Part shown: positions 35,847 to 45,788 of the stretch, piece by piece
Numbering within the stretch: the first letter of the stretch is position 1
Layout of the letters: every line of letters begins with the position of its first letter
From: Gammaproteobacteria bacterium
Lineage (GTDB): Bacteria; Pseudomonadota; Gammaproteobacteria; AKS1
DNA length: 64,000 nt
Assembly: GCA_027006175.1 (NCBI GenBank)
Contig: JALTKS010000038.1
Location: forward strand, 88,080-152,079
Direction: 5' to 3'
Made by a program: the position numbers and the translations under genes
The notes under the pieces: generated by a model
Databases searched by the model: none
Told to the model about the DNA's origin: nothing
The model's input: the letters and a program-made list of their open reading frames with translations, nothing else

Positions 35847-35999
35847 ATGAATATATTTCTAGACTTTGATGGCATATTACTCACAACTAATATAAAAGAC
35901 AGAGATTGCTATTCTTTCTCGTTAAGAATCTCGTTAGCTTCGTTCTCAATCATGCGTAACAATTTTTTTAGATTCTTTGATGTTTTTCCTTGCAAATAG
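35847..35999 (+). pseudogene. Possible HAD-domain fragment
   Basis: A 50-codon frame starts MNIFLDFDGILLTTN, which looks like the first motif of HAD-type hydrolases (hydrophobic strand then DFDG). After about 15 codons the rest has no HAD character and runs antisense into the XRE gene. It may be a gene cut off by a past rearrangement. Confidence 0.3.
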
Positions 36000-36214
36000 G
36001 TCAACGACAATAAGGTCAATGGATGCAAACCCATCTCACAACACAACTCTTCAATTTTCTCAATCGTGGGAGTCTTTATGCCCCGTTCAAGCTCACTTAC
36101 ATAAGTTCGAGAGGAAATCATCGAAAAATCCTCCTGTGTCAGACCTTTGAACTGACGAACTGTCTTAAGGCACTTGCCAAAAGGTATGCGTGACTTGAGT
36201 ATCTTTGATGCCAT
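35909..36214 (-). CDS. XRE-family regulator
   Basis: 101 residues. The helix-turn-helix is FGKCLKTVRQFKGLTQEDFSM with recognition part SRTYVSELERGIKTPT (about residues 12-50). The C-terminal half is helical and Lys/Glu-rich. A palindrome stands in front of its start codon, so autoregulation is likely. Confidence 0.8.
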   Translation of the reverse strand: MASKILKSRIPFGKCLKTVRQFKGLTQEDFSMISSRTYVSELERGIKTPTIEKIEELCCEMGLHPLTLLSLTYLQGKTSKNLKKLLRMIENEANEILNEKE

Positions 36215-36243
36215 AGTAGCTTTATATAGCCACTATGCATACA

Positions 36244-36260
36244 ATAGCGCTACACGCTAT
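36244..36260. promoter_or_regulatory. Operator-like palindrome upstream of the XRE gene
   Basis: ATAGCG-CTACA-CGCTAT, a perfect 6-bp arm palindrome 30 bp before the XRE start, flanked by two ATGCATA copies. The remaining gap to 36433 is AT-rich with no other feature seen. Confidence 0.45.
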
Positions 36261-36433
36261 AGCGTTCATTTATGCATAAAGAACTAAGGAGGCAATAAAT
36301 ATAAAATTAAATATTTTTGTAACAAAATCTATGAGAATGCGAACAATAATACAAATAATGCAAGCTATCACATCTCTGTGATTTTATTATTTCAATATAT
36401 TAGTAACTAATTACGTAATAACAAAAAGGAATA

Positions 36434-36745
36434 ATGATGAAACATCTACCTAAAATAATACTTTTTCTAGCCGTTTTCATTTCTCTCAGTGCTTGTTCTG
36501 AAGGCCCATCTTTTTCATCAATTGAAAAAGAATTTACTGCCTCAATTCAGCGAACAAATAAGTGGCCAGTCGATATTAATGAAGTAAAAGTTCTTGGATG
36601 TGAAAAGGCAACTGGCAAACCAGGATATATATGTGATGTATTTGTTGACTATAAACCTTTGATGGGGCCTCGTGTATCAAATACTAATACTTTCAGATTT
36701 ATCTCAGTACAAGAAGGTTGGATGCCAACGGAAAAGATAAAGTAA
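36434..36745 (+). CDS. Island lipoprotein
   Basis: 103 residues with a signal peptide and lipobox LSAC (cysteine at residue 21). AAAAAGGA precedes two adjacent ATG codons. The mature part has two more cysteines (VLGCEKA, YICDVFV) that could pair. The size and the CEKATGKPGYICDVFV pattern recall small lipoproteins of mobile elements; function unknown. Confidence 0.6.
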   Translation: MMKHLPKIILFLAVFISLSACSEGPSFSSIEKEFTASIQRTNKWPVDINEVKVLGCEKATGKPGYICDVFVDYKPLMGPRVSNTNTFRFISVQEGWMPTEKIK

Positions 36746-36901
36746 TCAAATGCTCACATAGCAAATACATAACATTATTTTATTTTTCACTATTAAATAC
36801 GAACATCGATAATAGTTATTCATGTATTAAACTACATTAAGGTTAAAAACATTGATTAAATATCTTTAATAATAATATCAGCCTCATATTTAGGAATTTC
36901 A

Positions 36902-37207
36902 ATGTCTAATTTTTCATATAAACTTCCGACAATATTCATATTAATAACTTTTTTAGTTGCTTGTAAAAGCATTGGTTTACGTGAGGACGAAGCCAGTAAA
37001 AAATCTAATACTGAATGTAAAAATGAGCAAAAAGAATGCAATACTAATGCCGCCAAAAGAAATAAAAATATTGCTCCAGCAGTTGAAGAACTTAGACCTG
37101 CCAAAGTTATGAATGGAGATATGTCTAAAACAAAAAAACTTCCACCAGACGAAGGTGTTGATTTTAATAAAATTGAACCCATCACCATAAAATTTCCGAA
37201 TAATTAA
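36902..37207 (+). CDS. Small lysine-rich lipoprotein
   Basis: 101 residues, signal peptide with lipobox LVAC (cysteine near residue 21). The mature part is short, polar and Lys/Asn/Glu-rich (KNEQKECNTNAAKRNKN), likely disordered. The stop codon shares one base with the start of the 694-residue membrane gene (TAATG), so the two are coupled. Confidence 0.6.
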   Translation: MSNFSYKLPTIFILITFLVACKSIGLREDEASKKSNTECKNEQKECNTNAAKRNKNIAPAVEELRPAKVMNGDMSKTKKLPPDEGVDFNKIEPITIKFPNN

Positions 37208-39291
37208 TGCAATCGACTCTCTCACAAAAAACTCCGCTATGGTGGATGCTCACTATATTTGGGCTAAGCCTACTGTATATTCTCCCTGAGAGTATCTTTA
37301 ACTCGCAGTTAGTTATAGCATCTGGCAGTGACATGTCTGATGAAATACGCATTCATTCAGTTGAATTTTTTGGGAGAGCTATCTCTGGATTTGGTGCCAG
37401 TATATTAATCTCCGATTTTCTTATTAAAAGAAAATTATTATGCAATGCAGTTACTACTTTAATCGCATTTTTATTAATCACACTTATAGTGTGGCCAACT
37501 GTTTACTTTGGGCAAAAATGGATGATTGAATCATATCTTGTTAATAATTCTACAGCAGAACAAAGGCAACAAGCATTTTTCTCGCAATTATTAAAGGCGG
37601 GATTTACAAAGAACGTCATTAATATTGAAGGACTCCCTAACATTAATCAATCAGAACCATCCAAGTCTGAAATGACGTTTCTTACTCTTTTCAGCAGTCT
37701 AGTTTATGCTGACCCAAAAATGGATGACGTATTACACCCTCAATACAAAAACATCGTTTCAAATTACGTAAAAAGAAAAATGTACGACGATTTCGACGAT
37801 AACTATTTACAATATAAAAAAATGCGCGTTGAAATTAATAAATATTATTATGAGTATAAAAAATCAAGCAAAAAATACTTTGATACTGTAAATGGTTATG
37901 AAAAGATTGCAAACAGACAGTGGGCAAAAGTTGAGGCTCAAATTAAAAAGGGTTGGACTAAATATAATAATGCCAGACAGTCGTATATTGACAAGTCCAA
38001 GCCCCTTGCTGAGCAAGCAAGCAAAGATATTCCTACATACTTTCGTCGTAAAGGGAAGTGCCGCTCGGAGTCGTGTATTGATCGGTTAAATAATGCATAT
38101 AATAAAAAAATACTTAAACTTGGGCTTGGATATATCCCACCAGAAGAATGGCTATTAGAAGATAATCGCTCTTATTTTGAAAAAAACTTGCGTTGCCAAG
38201 GTCGAAACTGCTCTTTTAATATCAATATTTTTGGGGCCTTAAAAGAAATTTTTGGGAATAGCGAAAAAAAAGAATTAGCTTATACATCGAATCCCCTTCA
38301 CTACCAACTTATTATATTAAAGAAATTCTTTAAAAAACTAGAAAAGCAATCTGGCTACCCGTCGAATATTAAAGCATTAAGTCAGTTTAGGAGTCATTCA
38401 AAAACCTCTAAAACAATACGAGTTAATTTACACAAAGAGGGTATACTGCTTCCAAAAACATGGCGTGCACACCAGAAAAATAAATTCTATGATGCTATTC
38501 GAAATAAAATTATTCTGGTTTCTAATAACAAGTGGTCAGAAACCCCTTGGAAGAAAGATATTAATATCCGGCCTGGGCTTAGTCGATCAAGATTTGAGAT
38601 GTCTCAAGGAGTACAAAATAAAATAAAAAATGAGATAGGCGATGATTTTTATGTCTCCCCAATGCTAACTAACTGGAATGACAAAATATTTAAAGAAAAA
38701 GTAATCGATATAAATATTAATCGACAAACTAACAAAATTATCAAATTAGTGGAATCTAGTGTCACAGAATTTGAAGATGGCCACCAATTAGAGCATTATG
38801 GAAAAAATGCCATCCGTTCTACTTTAGTGCCTCCAATTTCTATGACCTTAAGCCTTATACTGGTTGTATTAACAATAATCAAAATCCCATTAAAAGCATT
38901 TTCTATAATTCAAACTCACTTTTCTAAAAGAAACGATGATAAACAATCTAGGTGTGAAAATAGTCGCCGTAACAGAAAAGTAATGGTCGGTATTTTCTTC
39001 GCTACTATAGTTCTTATATTTAATATTCCCCTTTTATTCTCACCAAGCATCTATACTAAAAACGATTCACCAGTTAACTACTTTCTCAGTCAAGTTGAGG
39101 AAAGATCTACATCAATCGTTTCTAATGCTGTTAAATGGGCTCTGCATACACAACCAATTGTGTACCCTTTTGGTGCTTTTCTTGAGAGTAAATTAAACAT
39201 TATGAATAATGTAGACAAGCACGTTGAGTTCCTTAAATCCTTAGATGAAAAAGTCATAGGTAAAACCTTTTCCGATGGATCAAAAAATTAG
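37207..39291 (+). CDS. Large membrane protein of unknown function
   Basis: 694 residues. Three hydrophobic segments near the N-terminus (about 12-30, 55-72, 78-105) and two near residues 540-565 and 595-620 enclose a large, basic central domain of about 420 residues. That domain is rich in Lys, Asn and Tyr (YEYKKSSKKYFD) with a four-cysteine pair pattern (CRSESC, CQGRNC). I do not recognise it. Coupling to a lipoprotein gene suggests an envelope complex, perhaps phage exclusion. Confidence 0.55.
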   Translation: MQSTLSQKTPLWWMLTIFGLSLLYILPESIFNSQLVIASGSDMSDEIRIHSVEFFGRAISGFGASILISDFLIKRKLLCNAVTTLIAFLLITLIVWPTVYFGQKWMIESYLVNNSTAEQRQQAFFSQLLKAGFTKNVINIEGLPNINQSEPSKSEMTFLTLFSSLVYADPKMDDVLHPQYKNIVSNYVKRKMYDDFDDNYLQYKKMRVEINKYYYEYKKSSKKYFDTVNGYEKIANRQWAKVEAQIKKGWTKYNNARQSYIDKSKPLAEQASKDIPTYFRRKGKCRSESCIDRLNNAYNKKILKLGLGYIPPEEWLLEDNRSYFEKNLRCQGRNCSFNINIFGALKEIFGNSEKKELAYTSNPLHYQLIILKKFFKKLEKQSGYPSNIKALSQFRSHSKTSKTIRVNLHKEGILLPKTWRAHQKNKFYDAIRNKIILVSNNKWSETPWKKDINIRPGLSRSRFEMSQGVQNKIKNEIGDDFYVSPMLTNWNDKIFKEKVIDININRQTNKIIKLVESSVTEFEDGHQLEHYGKNAIRSTLVPPISMTLSLILVVLTIIKIPLKAFSIIQTHFSKRNDDKQSRCENSRRNRKVMVGIFFATIVLIFNIPLLFSPSIYTKNDSPVNYFLSQVEERSTSIVSNAVKWALHTQPIVYPFGAFLESKLNIMNNVDKHVEFLKSLDEKVIGKTFSDGSKN

Positions 39292-39355
39292 CGCTCTACA
39301 CTCTATTCGTACCCTTATGCTATATAGCACACAATACAAGAAATCTTTATTTCTA

Positions 39356-39736
39356 TTATGCCTCTCGATTATGTTCCGTTTGCTTTAGTTCATTTTGTAA
39401 ATAATTTGCTTTCTTTGTAACTAAATCTTCAATAATAACAGGGTAGTTGCCTAATAAATATCCCATGATAAATACTAAACAAAACTCCGCTTTTTTTTGC
39501 GGAAGCGCAAATATAATCGGCAGTGTTGCTATTAAATAAAACATAACTGATGATAAAAATATTTTCTCAATATTGTCCGTTGAAATATTAAAATATGTTG
39601 CAACTTCATTTGCATACAAACTAATCACAACACCAAGGAATATAAAAACACAACTAAATAATAAACTCAGAACAATCTTTGTTAAATTGGAAATTTCTTC
39701 TTGTCGCATCAATATTTGTTCTTTTTCTACACTCAT
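39356..39736 (-). CDS. Small membrane protein
   Basis: 126 residues, start MSVEKEQILMRQEEIS, with three hydrophobic segments (about 20-42, 62-80, 85-100) and a charged C-terminal tail ending NELKQTEHNREA. It converges on the 694-residue gene. No family recognised. Confidence 0.45.
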   Translation of the reverse strand: MSVEKEQILMRQEEISNLTKIVLSLLFSCVFIFLGVVISLYANEVATYFNISTDNIEKIFLSSVMFYLIATLPIIFALPQKKAEFCLVFIMGYLLGNYPVIIEDLVTKKANYLQNELKQTEHNREA

Positions 39737-39846
39737 ATTATTGAATATCCATTATGACTATTAATGCATCACTCTACCTATAATCATTAATACCGCACGT
39801 CTTATTTCATGTTTTTTTAAATTAATTTAAATATTATATTACTGTT

Positions 39847-39901
39847 AATCTTTGACAATTAGCATGGTCACGCATTCTTATTTATAACTCTGTCAAAGAT
39901 T
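39847..39901. repeat. 11-bp inverted repeat next to the recombinase trio
   Basis: AATCTTTGACA (39847-39857) and TGTCAAAGATT (39891-39901) are perfect complements separated by 33 bases. The right arm is extended by TGACAAA, giving a direct TGACA repeat. It ends 24 bp beyond the stop of the last trio gene. Could be a recombination site or a terminator of unusual form. Confidence 0.45.
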
Positions 39902-39924
39902 GACAAAAACATCTTCAAACAAAT

Positions 39925-42123
39925 TCATTTCATGCTTGGACGCATGTGCTTCAGCACGTTTGCTAACTTAATATTTCGATTATTATCTATATCGCTCTTA
40001 AGTATTGTATATGCACTAGACTTCTTGTAACCGATGAGTGGCGCGCATTGTTCTATTTTTATGTCTGGTTCATACGCCAAAAGATAACCTAGAATAATTA
40101 CGTGCATACAGTGCACGTAATGGCTCAATGTAATAGCTGGATCAAGGTGACCCATGAGTAGTGCCTGCTGATATAAATGACGTCTGCTTTTTTTCTCTAA
40201 TGGTAAGAGTACAATATTATTCATGCTCTTCTGATCTTCAATTATTTCGTTAACCCAAGGTATATCTAGTCTTTCTATATTCGGCAAATGATGAATAAAT
40301 ATCATAATAAACCTGGCCGTACTAAAAGAATGCCTAAGAGTGTGATAAACAACCTTACTATCTCCTGTTATCTGCTTAAGAAGCACTATTACGGGACGAG
40401 TAAGTCGTGATATATTTGGCACTTCTCTATTAATAGAAAATAAATATTCATTCGGGTCTTTGGGATATTTTCTCAGCCACCATAGCAGTAGCATTAGTTC
40501 ATGCTGTGATAGTAAATCAACCAGTGGTAGCCATCGCCTACCAGATTTACTTTTAGATTCAGTAATTATAATCTCAAGGTATTTTTTTTCACCCCGTAGA
40601 TGACATCGCTTTAGGTTGCATAAATCACTTCTCCTTGCGCCCGTCCTAAACGCAAGTATAAACAATATGAATCGATACCATTCGTATTCACCACCATTAC
40701 GTGCTCGATCATGCAAAATATTTTTAACTTTTTCATATTCTTTAACTGTTACGACCCTTGCATTAATAGTTTGTTCTTCATTAACGTAACCCTCTAGATC
40801 TTTAAATTCGACATGTGGAACATCACTATTTACTGTCTTAAGCCAGATATGGAAATTCTTTAAATTCTTACGAGTAGCCTGTCGCTCTTTTAATGTCACC
40901 TTTGACAACAGAATATCGTCATACAACCTGTACCAATCTGTAATATTCTTTATTTCAATCACTGGAGCTAACATATAAAATGGTTTTCCTAATTGACGAA
41001 AATAATTTGCAAATGTACTCGTCTTATTCGTTTTTTGAGTTGCTACATCTCCTTTAATTAATAAACAACCATATTTAATCAAATATTGTACCATTGGTGA
41101 AATTACTACTTTACTTGAATTAAATTTAGTGAGAACTGATGAATCATTCTTTTTCAGTGATGAATTAATTTCCTTAATGACAAGTCTATCGCTTTTATTT
41201 TGTTCCTCGCATATCTCGCTAAGTATCACTATGTCATCTAACTCTTCATTTTCTGTTTCATTTTCATTTTCATTTTCTTTAGCTACACTTGATAGGCCGC
41301 CCTTAAGATACTCACTAATTAACGGCGGTAAAATCTCGCCTAATTCATAACATACCCATTTTTGCAATTCTCTTAACGATTTTGGACACTCACTTCTTGG
41401 CAACTGCTGACCCAGAAAAAACTTCTTTACAGAATAATTTATCTTCTTTGCATCAGCATCTACAATTATTTCTTTTAACCCATCATCTTTACGCATTAAC
41501 CTATATAACTGACTTGTAATTGATCCTAGTGGATAACTTCTTTTTGTTTTTTTAGCACTTTGTTCATATTGCCATACCAACTGCTCATCGATGCCCTCTA
41601 TTCCTTGTATTAAATCTGTCTTTTGAATTATTGACATCACTGAATCTTCACCGTCAATAACCCAACTGCTCAAAACAAGTCCAGCACATAATTGACCTAT
41701 CCTTTCCTCACTATCCAGCGCAGACATACCATTCAAAGAATTTAAAAAAACAGACCACAGTTTTCGTGACTTCATTGCCTTTCTAAACGAGTCTGGTTTA
41801 TGCCGAGCTTTATCATTTATTAAACGTATCAATGAAGGTAGTTTCATTTTTAATTTAAATTCTTTGCAAGCTTCATTGCAATACTCCTTTAACGCGTTCA
41901 AACGAGGCTCTATGCGTTCAATTGAAACATCATGATATAATTTATTTAACGCTCCCCTTACATCATAACCTCTTACATAAATCTCTCTATCACTACTTAT
42001 ATCCACATTATCTAACAATGTTTTAAATGCCGTAACCACAGCACTTATATCCTCCTCGTTCATGTCTTCCATATATCGATGATTATCCAATATAAAATCC
42101 TCAATTATTAAATCAAAGTCCAT
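39925..42123 (-). CDS. Tyrosine recombinase, third gene of the trio (GmtY-like candidate)
   Basis: 732 residues, twice the normal integrase length. The catalytic domain is at the C-terminal end: R497 in RTGARRSDL, HTLR at 594-597, GH at 658-659 (LLMGHLDPA) and Y669 in LSHYVH, a complete active site. The first 350 residues are helical with an acidic run (KENENENETENEE). Its start overlaps the 843-residue gene by 11 bases. The three-gene layout resembles the published Gamma-Mobile-Trio; I could not test this. Confidence 0.75.
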   Translation of the reverse strand: MDFDLIIEDFILDNHRYMEDMNEEDISAVVTAFKTLLDNVDISSDREIYVRGYDVRGALNKLYHDVSIERIEPRLNALKEYCNEACKEFKLKMKLPSLIRLINDKARHKPDSFRKAMKSRKLWSVFLNSLNGMSALDSEERIGQLCAGLVLSSWVIDGEDSVMSIIQKTDLIQGIEGIDEQLVWQYEQSAKKTKRSYPLGSITSQLYRLMRKDDGLKEIIVDADAKKINYSVKKFFLGQQLPRSECPKSLRELQKWVCYELGEILPPLISEYLKGGLSSVAKENENENETENEELDDIVILSEICEEQNKSDRLVIKEINSSLKKNDSSVLTKFNSSKVVISPMVQYLIKYGCLLIKGDVATQKTNKTSTFANYFRQLGKPFYMLAPVIEIKNITDWYRLYDDILLSKVTLKERQATRKNLKNFHIWLKTVNSDVPHVEFKDLEGYVNEEQTINARVVTVKEYEKVKNILHDRARNGGEYEWYRFILFILAFRTGARRSDLCNLKRCHLRGEKKYLEIIITESKSKSGRRWLPLVDLLSQHELMLLLWWLRKYPKDPNEYLFSINREVPNISRLTRPVIVLLKQITGDSKVVYHTLRHSFSTARFIMIFIHHLPNIERLDIPWVNEIIEDQKSMNNIVLLPLEKKSRRHLYQQALLMGHLDPAITLSHYVHCMHVIILGYLLAYEPDIKIEQCAPLIGYKKSSAYTILKSDIDNNRNIKLANVLKHMRPSMK

Positions 42124-44644
42124 TTTCTATTCTCCATCCATCACGTAACATAATTTCATTTATATTTTCTCTCATTTCACTTAATGACTCTTCCCAATCA
42201 AATGTAGAATATTTGCCTTGCGCGGATTGTCCATAATTCCAGTGCCCTAACATTGCGTCTATTTTCTCATCATGTACATTTCTTAATCTTAGTTCCGTTC
42301 TAATGTATCCTCTGTTTGCCCATAAATTTAAAGGCCATACATAGCCCAATGCATTTTTCAATATTACCCGTATTTGCTCAGGTGAAACTGCCTTAGGCTT
42401 CATGTTGTTACCAATGAAAAATATAAACCCAAAAGTATTTTTTTTATGTTCTTGCACTACACGTCTTTTTAGGCTGTGAAGATTCTGATTATTAGAATCC
42501 GTTAAAAGGAAAAATGTTTCGATATTCAACATTGGCAATTCTGAACAGAATCCCTTTACCCATTTCCTATATATAATTAATTGCTTAATACAAAACTCGC
42601 TGAGCGCTACTATCCGAGAGTTATAATAATCGGCGAAGTCTTTATCTGTAATTATTGCTGCCTCTCCTGCTAAATCAATGTCTTCTTCAAAATGATATTT
42701 AAAACGCACCGACCTTGCTGCTGTTGCATAATCCAGCATTAAAACGATATAACATGAAAACAAATTATGAAATTCAATTCTCCGCTGTCCACCTGATTTT
42801 CTTATTTTGCTTAGGCTCTTTTGAATATCTTGAACTAGATTTTTTATACTTTTCTGTGTCGGTATTGCTCGCGCGCCAATCCATTCATTATTTTTAAACA
42901 TTCTTGGTATATTTACTGATAGCTTATTATGAACGCCTAATTGAGGGCATTGCTGATATGTAATCGTTGCCATTTTAGATACTGACTTTGCGTATAAACG
43001 TTGCAATGTTTTTACTGGGCGAGCTGTATAATATGGCTGACTCGCCAACTGATCTAAATTACACCCTGTCATCAATACTGCATCTGTTAAATCATTTGCA
43101 ATATCTGCTGCGTGTAATGGTATGTAGCGCGAAATCATTTCCAATGAAATTACCCTTCCACTACAACTAACAGCATCATTAATAATTTCTCTACATATTT
43201 CCTTCAGTTGCTTTATTGGGATATTAAAAACACGATCTCCCGACTTTTTACTACTCCCTTCATCTTTATTTATTGACGCCAGTGCATCAACTATTACCAC
43301 TGGACAACCTAATGGCAGGATACTTACTGTCTTACGAACTAATTCCTTTGCTTTACTGGCCAGAACTGTTTTATAAAAAACAGGTTTTGTCTCAACTAAC
43401 ATAACCTTTTCATTTATGCAGAATGCTAAACTACTTGCAATATTTCTAACCGTCTTTTTATATGTTATTAATGTAGAAACTCTTTCTATCGTTTGGCCGT
43501 AAAGTAATGAAATTAATATTGCTACTGCCGACTTACGTTTATATATACTAATTGTTGTATCATCAATTATTGAATTTACATGCGTCAACACTTTTACCAT
43601 TTCGTGTGGCGTCAACCTACCCCAGTGCGTAGGTAGTACTTGATTCCTATTCGCGATCGCTTTTGCTGCACCAGCTTTATCGAGCATTCCAACTTCGGGT
43701 GTTTTTAGCTTAAACGCATCCTTTGATGGATTTACTTCATGTATTTCACCGTCGCTCTTTTGATCGTTAGTTCCATCTTCTTGTATCCATGTTTTATATT
43801 TTTTATCGCCTTCCTGTGTTAATAATCGTGTGTTTCCATTTTCATTTTCAAATGCCGTAGTCTCCGTAACGAGACCTCTTATCTCATCCATTCGCAAGCC
43901 CCTCGAATCACGTGACCCTGTAATTCTTCCTCTACCCTTACTGTTCTTTGGATTAAATATTCTGTAGTTGTAAAGAACATCTAAACCATCAATAAACCTT
44001 ATTAATTCCTCGTAACCATGCCAGTGTATTTTTGCTCTACTTTTAGCTTCTATTAACGCTTTTCTATAGTCCTTTGTGGTCATTCCAAATGAAGGCATGA
44101 TTTCCCTTATTTTCTCAGCTTCTTGCTCACCCAAACTTCGACTTGCTCGACAAAAATTAATCAAGAATTGTCTAGATGATATTTTTTCAATATCTATCCA
44201 TACCAATAATGTATGGATTAGTAACCAGTCATATTCGTTGCAATATTCACCTTCACAACCTGACGTTATCGCTGCATACAATGGGTTAGATGACGTATAT
44301 GGTCTAAGTGTCTTATAACCATTAATTTTATTTTGATTTCTTTTGATCTTTAAATCATCGATGAGAAATTCATTCTCCCGACATACTTCCAGGTACCACT
44401 CAATCATCCATTCGGCAACAGCGTCACCCTTCTTACCTATTTCCATGATTTTAGGCATAATACGGTCTAAAAAAATTCTCAAATCATCTATAGCAACACA
44501 AGAATTTGGTACGCCTAGTGATTTTGAAATTTTATAGAATAATTTATTACCATTTATGCCTTCTTTGTTTTGCGGCATAACCGCTTTCTCACAAAAAATA
44601 CTTAATATATCTTTCGTCCTGTATTTATCATTCATTACTATCAT
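42113..44644 (-). CDS. Large tyrosine recombinase-like protein, second gene of the trio (GmtZ-like candidate)
   Basis: 843 residues. The C-terminal third has integrase features: LMLDYATAARSVRF (Arg), WANRGYIRTELRL in place of HxxR, LGHWNYG at about 799-805 and Y812 in QGKYSTF. The canonical box II histidine is replaced, so activity may depend on its partners. The long N-terminal half is unknown. It overlaps both neighbours (17 and 11 bases), so the three products are made together and probably act as a complex. Confidence 0.7.
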   Translation of the reverse strand: MIVMNDKYRTKDILSIFCEKAVMPQNKEGINGNKLFYKISKSLGVPNSCVAIDDLRIFLDRIMPKIMEIGKKGDAVAEWMIEWYLEVCRENEFLIDDLKIKRNQNKINGYKTLRPYTSSNPLYAAITSGCEGEYCNEYDWLLIHTLLVWIDIEKISSRQFLINFCRASRSLGEQEAEKIREIMPSFGMTTKDYRKALIEAKSRAKIHWHGYEELIRFIDGLDVLYNYRIFNPKNSKGRGRITGSRDSRGLRMDEIRGLVTETTAFENENGNTRLLTQEGDKKYKTWIQEDGTNDQKSDGEIHEVNPSKDAFKLKTPEVGMLDKAGAAKAIANRNQVLPTHWGRLTPHEMVKVLTHVNSIIDDTTISIYKRKSAVAILISLLYGQTIERVSTLITYKKTVRNIASSLAFCINEKVMLVETKPVFYKTVLASKAKELVRKTVSILPLGCPVVIVDALASINKDEGSSKKSGDRVFNIPIKQLKEICREIINDAVSCSGRVISLEMISRYIPLHAADIANDLTDAVLMTGCNLDQLASQPYYTARPVKTLQRLYAKSVSKMATITYQQCPQLGVHNKLSVNIPRMFKNNEWIGARAIPTQKSIKNLVQDIQKSLSKIRKSGGQRRIEFHNLFSCYIVLMLDYATAARSVRFKYHFEEDIDLAGEAAIITDKDFADYYNSRIVALSEFCIKQLIIYRKWVKGFCSELPMLNIETFFLLTDSNNQNLHSLKRRVVQEHKKNTFGFIFFIGNNMKPKAVSPEQIRVILKNALGYVWPLNLWANRGYIRTELRLRNVHDEKIDAMLGHWNYGQSAQGKYSTFDWEESLSEMRENINEIMLRDGWRIENGL

Positions 44645-45227
44645 CTCTACTATTGATTAGATCTAATCTTTCAGTGATATCTTCCTCATTATTCATACTA
44701 TTTATCTCACTTTTATCTTGATTATTTAGTCGTCGTGAATAACAATATTTTTTTCTTCCAACTCCTATTATTTTTTTCCTGTCTTCATGTCTTAACCCAC
44801 CCTTTGAAAAAACATCCTTACCTAACACTTCTATATATTTATTTAGTAAATCATTTATATTTTGTTCATCACCCAGCTTATACAATAAAAATGGGAGGAC
44901 TGAGGACATATGCAGGCTGCATTTTCTTTTTCTGTTTAACCCATGAACCAGCTTTGCCCTTATTCTAAATTCAGGATCTATGCTGGCGGCTAGATTAATT
45001 TCAAATGGACAAGTTATATAACGATATTTTTTATCTCTTCCCCTACAAACGAGAAAATTTGAAAGTTCAACAATTTCCCTTTTTATTTTTTTTGATAGTT
45101 GTGATGCAATAAGCGAATTGAATGAATTGCTTTCATACAGAATATCTGTTTGTTGCATAACTTCTACTACTGGACCCACAATGTCTTTAATACTAATTTC
45201 AACAATTTCTAATTCATCTATATTCAT
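44628..45227 (-). CDS. Small first gene of the recombinase trio (GmtX-like candidate)
   Basis: 199 residues, no catalytic motif. Residues about 40-150 are mixed and basic (SQLSKKIKREIVELSNF, LVHGLNRKRKCSLHMSS); the tail after 175 is acidic and polar, likely disordered. It overlaps the 843-residue gene by 17 bases. A small first protein with two big recombinases is the arrangement that suggests the Gamma-Mobile-Trio. Confidence 0.6.
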   Translation of the reverse strand: MNIDELEIVEISIKDIVGPVVEVMQQTDILYESNSFNSLIASQLSKKIKREIVELSNFLVCRGRDKKYRYITCPFEINLAASIDPEFRIRAKLVHGLNRKRKCSLHMSSVLPFLLYKLGDEQNINDLLNKYIEVLGKDVFSKGGLRHEDRKKIIGVGRKKYCYSRRLNNQDKSEINSMNNEEDITERLDLINSRDDSNE

Positions 45228-45713
45228 CGTTTATCCCTCATCTACTAAAAGGGCTTCTTTATTTGATTGCCCTACATAAGTAATAAACGGGCTTACGTCT
45301 CCACGATCTTGTGTTTTTTTGGAGTATTATTAAAAATAATTTTAAATAAATTTTTAATATCAATAAAAACAACTAGATACAAAATATTTATTCCGTGACT
45401 ATTTTAGAGATACACATTACTTTCTTGTATTATTCAAAAAGTATTTATGCTGTTTGATAAGTAAAATCCATTGTCAGTACACTGGGTTATATGACGGCTG
45501 TCGCTCCAGTGCTGACGTTTACTGAAATTCAACGACAGGCGAGTTAAATACTGAAAGCAGACCGTTAGAGAAATCTAATGTAGCTCTGGAGCAGAGCTGC
45601 AAATTTATTGAGAATATAACTTTTGCTGTCTTTTTTTTGTGCTATTCGCTACACGATAGTATTATCAATTTAGTAACTCAATGAAAATATTAGTGATATT
45701 GCATTTATCGCAA
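45228..45713. other. Gap between the trio and the right cassette array
   Basis: AT-rich, no gene seen. It should hold the trio promoter on the minus strand. An inverted repeat GTCAG-TA-CACTGG (from 45475) pairs with CCAGTGCTGAC (to 45515), followed by AACGACAGGCGAGTTAAATAC, which ends like an attC (GTTAAAT). It may be a gene-less cassette. Confidence 0.4.
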
Positions 45714-45788
45714 AATTGCTACATAACACACCTGAATGAATACGGAAGTTTGAACAATAAGAAGATGAAAACAATGGAAATGTTTCTA
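45714..45788 (+). promoter_or_regulatory. Leader shared by both cassette arrays, right copy
   Basis: Matches 24820-24894 (other strand) at about 80% over 75 bases with no gaps. It includes an ATGAAA followed by a short open frame of 21 codons (ending TTATGTAG) whose first codons are similar in both copies. It lies about 100 bp upstream of the first right-hand cassette gene. Confidence 0.6.
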
